This document shows, one piece after another, positions 60,743 through 64,000 of a stretch of 64,000 bases of DNA. The notes beneath the pieces are model-generated. The model searched no databases and was not told the origin of the DNA. It saw only the letters and a list, made by a program, of their open reading frames with translations. The stretch comes from Serratia silvae. GTDB lineage: Bacteria > Pseudomonadota > Gammaproteobacteria > Enterobacterales > Enterobacteriaceae. How positions within the stretch are numbered: the stretch's first letter is position 1; each line of letters starts with the position of its first letter. The position numbers and the translations under genes were made by a program. The stretch lies in assembly GCF_023282985.1 (NCBI RefSeq), contig NZ_JAGQDC010000006.1, positions 62,001 to 126,000 of the forward strand, given 5' to 3'.

Positions 60743-61387
60743 ATGAGTATGCATATCCAGGCACCGTACCAGCTGTTGTTTGCTGAGAACCATGAGCATA
60801 GGGCCTTATTACAGGCTTATATACAGCACGAATATGGTCGGCAGTTTAATGCGCTCATTCCTCACTTCCTGCCTTATCTGTTAGGCATGTACCGCGCTGA
60901 CGGCGTTCTGGTTGGTGCCTGTGGTCTGAACCGTGCTGACAACGCGCCGCTGTACCTTGAGCGTTATCTGGATGCGCCGATTGAAGAGGTGGTTACCGCT
61001 CAGACGGGAACCATCTTGCCACGTAACCGCCTGGTTGAAATAGGAAACTTTGCCTGCTCTGAATCCGGAAATGCCCGGATCATGTTTGCGGCAATTTGCC
61101 GGCTACTCTACGAAAACCAACTCGACTATGTGTCATTTACCGGGACCAAAAAGTTGAGAAATATCTTCCACCGGTTGCACTTAACCCCTCTGGAGCTGGC
61201 CCCTGCCTTGCCGGATCGCATGGGTGAGGATGCCCAGGCCTGGGGAGAATATTATCAGGGGCAGCCCTGTGTCATGGTTGGCGATCTTAAACAAGGCCGC
61301 CAAATTCTGAGTGAAACCAGTTTATTGCTTTCATTGTTTGGCCCCATGCCGGATATCTTTCCGGTGCAAATGAGCGTGCAGCTATGA
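60743..61387 (+). CDS. Thermostable hemolysin (delta-VPH) family protein
   Basis: 214-residue protein of the T_hemolysin family, named after Vibrio delta-VPH. MYRADGVLVGACGLNRAD at about 49-66 and LVEIGNFACSESGNARIMF at about 97-115 resemble the core strands of GNAT and acyl-homoserine-lactone-synthase folds. There is no signal peptide or membrane span, which fits an acyltransferase-like enzyme better than a secreted pore former; that is inference. AGAGGCG lies about 7 nt before the ATG. It overlaps the next gene by 4 nt (ATGA) and heads a four-gene operon. Confidence 0.8.
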   Translation: MSMHIQAPYQLLFAENHEHRALLQAYIQHEYGRQFNALIPHFLPYLLGMYRADGVLVGACGLNRADNAPLYLERYLDAPIEEVVTAQTGTILPRNRLVEIGNFACSESGNARIMFAAICRLLYENQLDYVSFTGTKKLRNIFHRLHLTPLELAPALPDRMGEDAQAWGEYYQGQPCVMVGDLKQGRQILSETSLLLSLFGPMPDIFPVQMSVQL

Positions 61388-62823
61388 TCCTTTTTGAGCG
61401 TATTGAACACATTGCGGCCACAGATGGCTCTCGCCCTGCGTTATGTGATAGTCAGCAGAGCATCAGCTACGCCGATTTATTGCGGCAAACCACCTCTCTG
61501 GCCGAGCAACTCAGTAATGAGAAAATATCGCGGCTGGCCCTGTTTTTGAATAATGGCCTGGAGTGGGCCAGGATCGATCTGGCTTGCCTGTTAGCCAATA
61601 TTGTCATCATACCGGTACCCGTTTTTTTTAGTGCTGAACAACAAGACTGGTTGCTGGAAAGTAGCGGTGCCGATGCTTTGATTGGGCCTGCACGGCAAGG
61701 GTGGATTACGACCCCCTTCCTTGATTACCCTTTGCAACGTCGGCAGCCACTATCTGTTGCTGAACTGCCTGCCAATACGGCCAAGATCACCTATACATCA
61801 GGGACAACCGGGCATCCCAAAGGGGTATGTTTGAGTCAGGAGCACTTGATGCAAGTCAGCCTGGCGCTTGCCGAGCGGGTTGCTGCGGCAAACATACAGC
61901 AGCATCTGACATTGCTGCCACTGTCGACCTTGCTTGAAAATATTACCGGGCTGTATGTTCCGTTGCTCAGTGGCGCATGTAGCCGTATCCCCTCGCTGGC
62001 TGAAGTGGGATTGACAGGATCTAGCCAGTTCTCTGCTCAGATCCTTGCCCAAGCTATTACACAATGGCGGCCGCACAGTCTGGTATTGGTGCCTGAATTG
62101 CTGCGCCTATTCGTCATGTTGTGCACCCACAACCCAGGGTTGGCGGAGAGCCTGCGTTTTGTCGCCGTCGGTGGGGGAAAGGTTGCTGCGGATTTAGTGG
62201 TTAAATCGCATCAGTTGGGTTTGCCGGTTTTTGAAGGGTATGGCTTATCAGAATGCGGCTCGGTGGTTGCTCTCAATGCGCCAGGGCATGCATTGCCTGG
62301 CTCGGCGGGTGAACCGTTACCGCACTGCCAGATAACCATCGCGCCGGATGGGGAGATCTTGGTTTCTGGCGCGACAATGCTGGGATATCTGGGGGAACCA
62401 GCTGCAAGCTCCCCGGTGGCAACCGGCGATCTCGGTCATTTTGATGCCCAAGGCTTCCTTCATATCACCGGCCGCAAAAAGAATATTCAGATCACCGCCT
62501 TTGGCCGAAATTTTTCACCGGAATGGATCGAGGCGGAAGCTCAGCTTTTTCCGGCAATATCACGCATGGTCATCTTTGGTGATGGGTTACCCGCAAATGT
62601 TGCGCTGATCCAGGTGACACCCGGTTATGAAAGTAGCCTTGCCGATCAGCTATCTCAACTTAATGGACGGTTACCTGACTATGCACGGATCCATCATTAT
62701 TTTTTGGCACAGTTAACGGTTGAAAACGGTTTATTAACCACTAATGGGCGCCCGAAAAGACAGCAGATTTTTTCCATCTATCACACACGTATTCATCAGT
62801 TAATCACGGGAGATATCCTATGA
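61384..62823 (+). CDS. AMP-dependent synthetase/ligase (fatty acyl-CoA/AMP ligase type)
   Basis: ANL-superfamily enzyme of 479 residues that activates a carboxylic acid, probably a fatty acid, as the adenylate and likely the CoA thioester. Motifs: A3 YTSGTTGHPKG (137-147), A5 EGYGLSEC (284-291), A7 TGDLG with Asp349, GRKKN (363-367) and the C-terminal catalytic Lys458 in NGRPKRQ. It is shorter than FadD (561) and closest in style to the long-chain acyl-CoA synthetase clade. It overlaps both neighbours by ATGA. Three lines counted by hand (61921, 62581, 62761) gave 30, 31 and 23 G+C of 60, against 40 and 33 for two gabD lines. Confidence 0.88.
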   Translation: MILFERIEHIAATDGSRPALCDSQQSISYADLLRQTTSLAEQLSNEKISRLALFLNNGLEWARIDLACLLANIVIIPVPVFFSAEQQDWLLESSGADALIGPARQGWITTPFLDYPLQRRQPLSVAELPANTAKITYTSGTTGHPKGVCLSQEHLMQVSLALAERVAAANIQQHLTLLPLSTLLENITGLYVPLLSGACSRIPSLAEVGLTGSSQFSAQILAQAITQWRPHSLVLVPELLRLFVMLCTHNPGLAESLRFVAVGGGKVAADLVVKSHQLGLPVFEGYGLSECGSVVALNAPGHALPGSAGEPLPHCQITIAPDGEILVSGATMLGYLGEPAASSPVATGDLGHFDAQGFLHITGRKKNIQITAFGRNFSPEWIEAEAQLFPAISRMVIFGDGLPANVALIQVTPGYESSLADQLSQLNGRLPDYARIHHYFLAQLTVENGLLTTNGRPKRQQIFSIYHTRIHQLITGDIL

Positions 62824-63476
62824 GTTTTTATCAATTGTTACAGCGAGAGACGGCGGTGGACAGAGAGAAGCTCCTTTCCGCCCCGGTCATAGAAGCTTGC
62901 CGCTGCGGAAATATTAACGCCGAAATGTATATCGCCTTTTTGACACAGGCTTTTTATCATGTCAGCCATACCGTGCCTTTATTGATGACTGCGGGTGGCC
63001 GGATGAACTCAGAATATGAATGGGTTCGCGGAGCCATTGCCGAATACATTGATGAAGAGTATGGCCATCAGGAATGGATATTAAATGATATCAGGACGTG
63101 TGGCGGGGATGCCGAAGCGGTTCGTCATGGCCAGCCGGTATTGGCAATCGAGTTGATGATTGCGTTCCTCTACGATCACGTCTCTCGCCTCAACCCTATG
63201 GGTATTTTCGGTATGGTGCATGTCCTTGAGGGCACCAGCGTCGCCATTGCTACTACCGTTGCCGAACAGCTTAAACAGGGCTTGGGATTACCGGAAAAAG
63301 CCATGAGTTATCTCAGCTCGCATGGTGAACTGGACAAAGAGCATCTGGCCTTTTTTGCATCATTAATGGACCAGGTGGAAAAAAGCGAGGATCGTGCCGC
63401 GATTATCCATACTGCTAAAGTGGTCTACCAACTTTATGGCGATATGCTGCGTGGCCTGATGGAGCCAGTGCAATGA
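62820..63476 (+). CDS. TenA-like / HDO-fold iron-containing redox enzyme
   Basis: 218-residue all-helical protein of the TenA/haem-oxygenase-like superfamily. It lacks TenA thiaminase features. It has the metal-ligand pattern of haem-oxygenase-like diiron oxidases: Glu80-x2-His83 (EEYGHQEW), Glu137 (VHVLEGTS) and His168-x3-Asp172-x2-His175 (SHGELDKEHLAFF). The spacing agrees with my recollection of CADD and UndA. Known relatives cleave C-C or C-N bonds or oxidise amines. Here it lies between an acyl ligase and a dehydrogenase, overlapping both by ATGA, so the substrate is probably made in the operon. Confidence 0.85.
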   Translation: MSFYQLLQRETAVDREKLLSAPVIEACRCGNINAEMYIAFLTQAFYHVSHTVPLLMTAGGRMNSEYEWVRGAIAEYIDEEYGHQEWILNDIRTCGGDAEAVRHGQPVLAIELMIAFLYDHVSRLNPMGIFGMVHVLEGTSVAIATTVAEQLKQGLGLPEKAMSYLSSHGELDKEHLAFFASLMDQVEKSEDRAAIIHTAKVVYQLYGDMLRGLMEPVQ

Positions 63477-64000
63477 GGCTCAACAACAGCCGTATTTTGC
63501 TTACCGGTGCCAGCGGTGGTATTGGTCAGGCACTGGCGCACGCCTTGGCAAAGCAGGGGGCTTGTCTGATATTACATGGGCGTAATGAAACGTCGCTCAC
63601 CGCGCAGCTTAACACATTGCCCCACCCGGAAAATCATCAGGTTTGGATCGCCGATCTTGGCGATTTCACGCAATTGACAAAGCAAGTTGAGCTGCTTTGC
63701 CAACAACAGCATATTGATATCCTGATCAACAATGCCGGGGCCAATCATTTTGCCTGGCTTGAGGATCAAAGCGAGCAACAAATAATACAGCAGTTAGCCG
63801 TAAATATTCAGGCTCCAATATTACTGACCCGGGCTTTGCTGCCTTATATAGACCGACCCGGCATCATTATGAATATCGGTTCCAGCTTTGGCAGCATTGG
63901 TTATGCCGGATATAGCGTTTATTGCGCGAGCAAGTTTGCTTTGCGTGGCTTCAGTGAAGCCCTCGGCAGGGAACTTGCTGGTTCATCGATTAACGTGCTC
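63473..64000 (+). CDS. Partial short-chain dehydrogenase/reductase
   Basis: The ATG at 63473 overlaps the preceding TGA, and 176 codons run to the window edge without a stop. Classical SDR motifs: cofactor loop TGASGGIG (residues 11-18), NNAG (near 88-91), NIGSSFGSIG with the catalytic Ser (near 135), and YCASKFALRGFSEAL with the catalytic Tyr-x3-Lys (near 150-154). HGRNE after the second strand favours NADP(H). It probably reduces a carbonyl made by the upstream enzymes. The end of the gene, and any further operon genes, are beyond the window. Confidence 0.9.
   Translation, partial: MRLNNSRILLTGASGGIGQALAHALAKQGACLILHGRNETSLTAQLNTLPHPENHQVWIADLGDFTQLTKQVELLCQQQHIDILINNAGANHFAWLEDQSEQQIIQQLAVNIQAPILLTRALLPYIDRPGIIMNIGSSFGSIGYAGYSVYCASKFALRGFSEALGRELAGSSINVL

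Noticed and set aside
62820-63476. TenA thiaminase II
   Set aside because: It lacks TenA catalytic context, there are no thiamine genes nearby, and the ligand pattern fits diiron HDO enzymes.

Overview
The window is a piece of an enterobacterial chromosome, most likely Serratia. Gene content and order follow the E. coli 68-72 min neighbourhood as several conserved blocks. Protein sequences are close to the E. coli proteins but clearly diverged, G+C is above that of E. coli, and ERIC repeats are scattered between genes. A chromosomal qnr gene with a LexA box also fits Serratia or a close relative. The genus is an inference; nothing in the window names it. There is no tRNA, no CRISPR array, and no insertion sequence or phage.

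Layout. (1) 1-5.8 kb: partial yrbG, divergent from mlaFEDCB (outer-membrane lipid asymmetry transport), then ibaG and murA. (2) 5.8-13 kb: envelope proteases degS and degQ, zapG, zapE, the rplM-rpsI ribosomal operon and the stringent-starvation pair sspA-sspB. (3) 13-24.8 kb: gltBD (glutamate synthase), yhcC, arcB, elbB and mtgA. (4) 24.8-29.9 kb: lpoA-yraN-diaA-dolP, divergent rsmI and the RNase P RNA gene rnpB with its own promoter. (5) 29.9-36.3 kb: yhaK/yhaJ, yqjG, yqjF, yqjDEK, yqjC, and yqjA-mzrA. (6) 36.6-43.4 kb: a secreted hypothetical protein, then a hexuronate regulon (exuR, exuT, uxaCA) with three matching candidate ExuR operators, and ygjV. (7) 43.5-50.7 kb: sstT, an amidotransferase, ygjR, ygjP, rlmG and fadH. 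(8) 51-59 kb: an accessory amine/GABA block made of an ABC-F gene remnant, a YtcJ-type amidohydrolase, a PuuP-like permease, a MocR regulator, a PuuE-type GABA transaminase and a succinate-semialdehyde dehydrogenase. (9) 59-64 kb: a YfcF-type glutathione transferase, a qnr pentapeptide-repeat gene under a perfect LexA box, and a four-gene operon with start/stop overlaps that runs off the right end.

That last operon is the best candidate for an undescribed system. Its order is a thermostable-hemolysin-family protein, a short acyl-adenylate ligase, a haem-oxygenase-like diiron oxidase and a short-chain dehydrogenase. It reads as a compact route that would activate, transfer, oxidise and reduce a fatty acid. 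The product cannot be told from sequence alone.

Six ERIC elements are present in 127-bp, internally deleted and insertion-bearing forms, plus one possible half-element. One lies inside the lpoA-yraN-diaA-dolP gene row and another ends 37 nt before the yhcC start.
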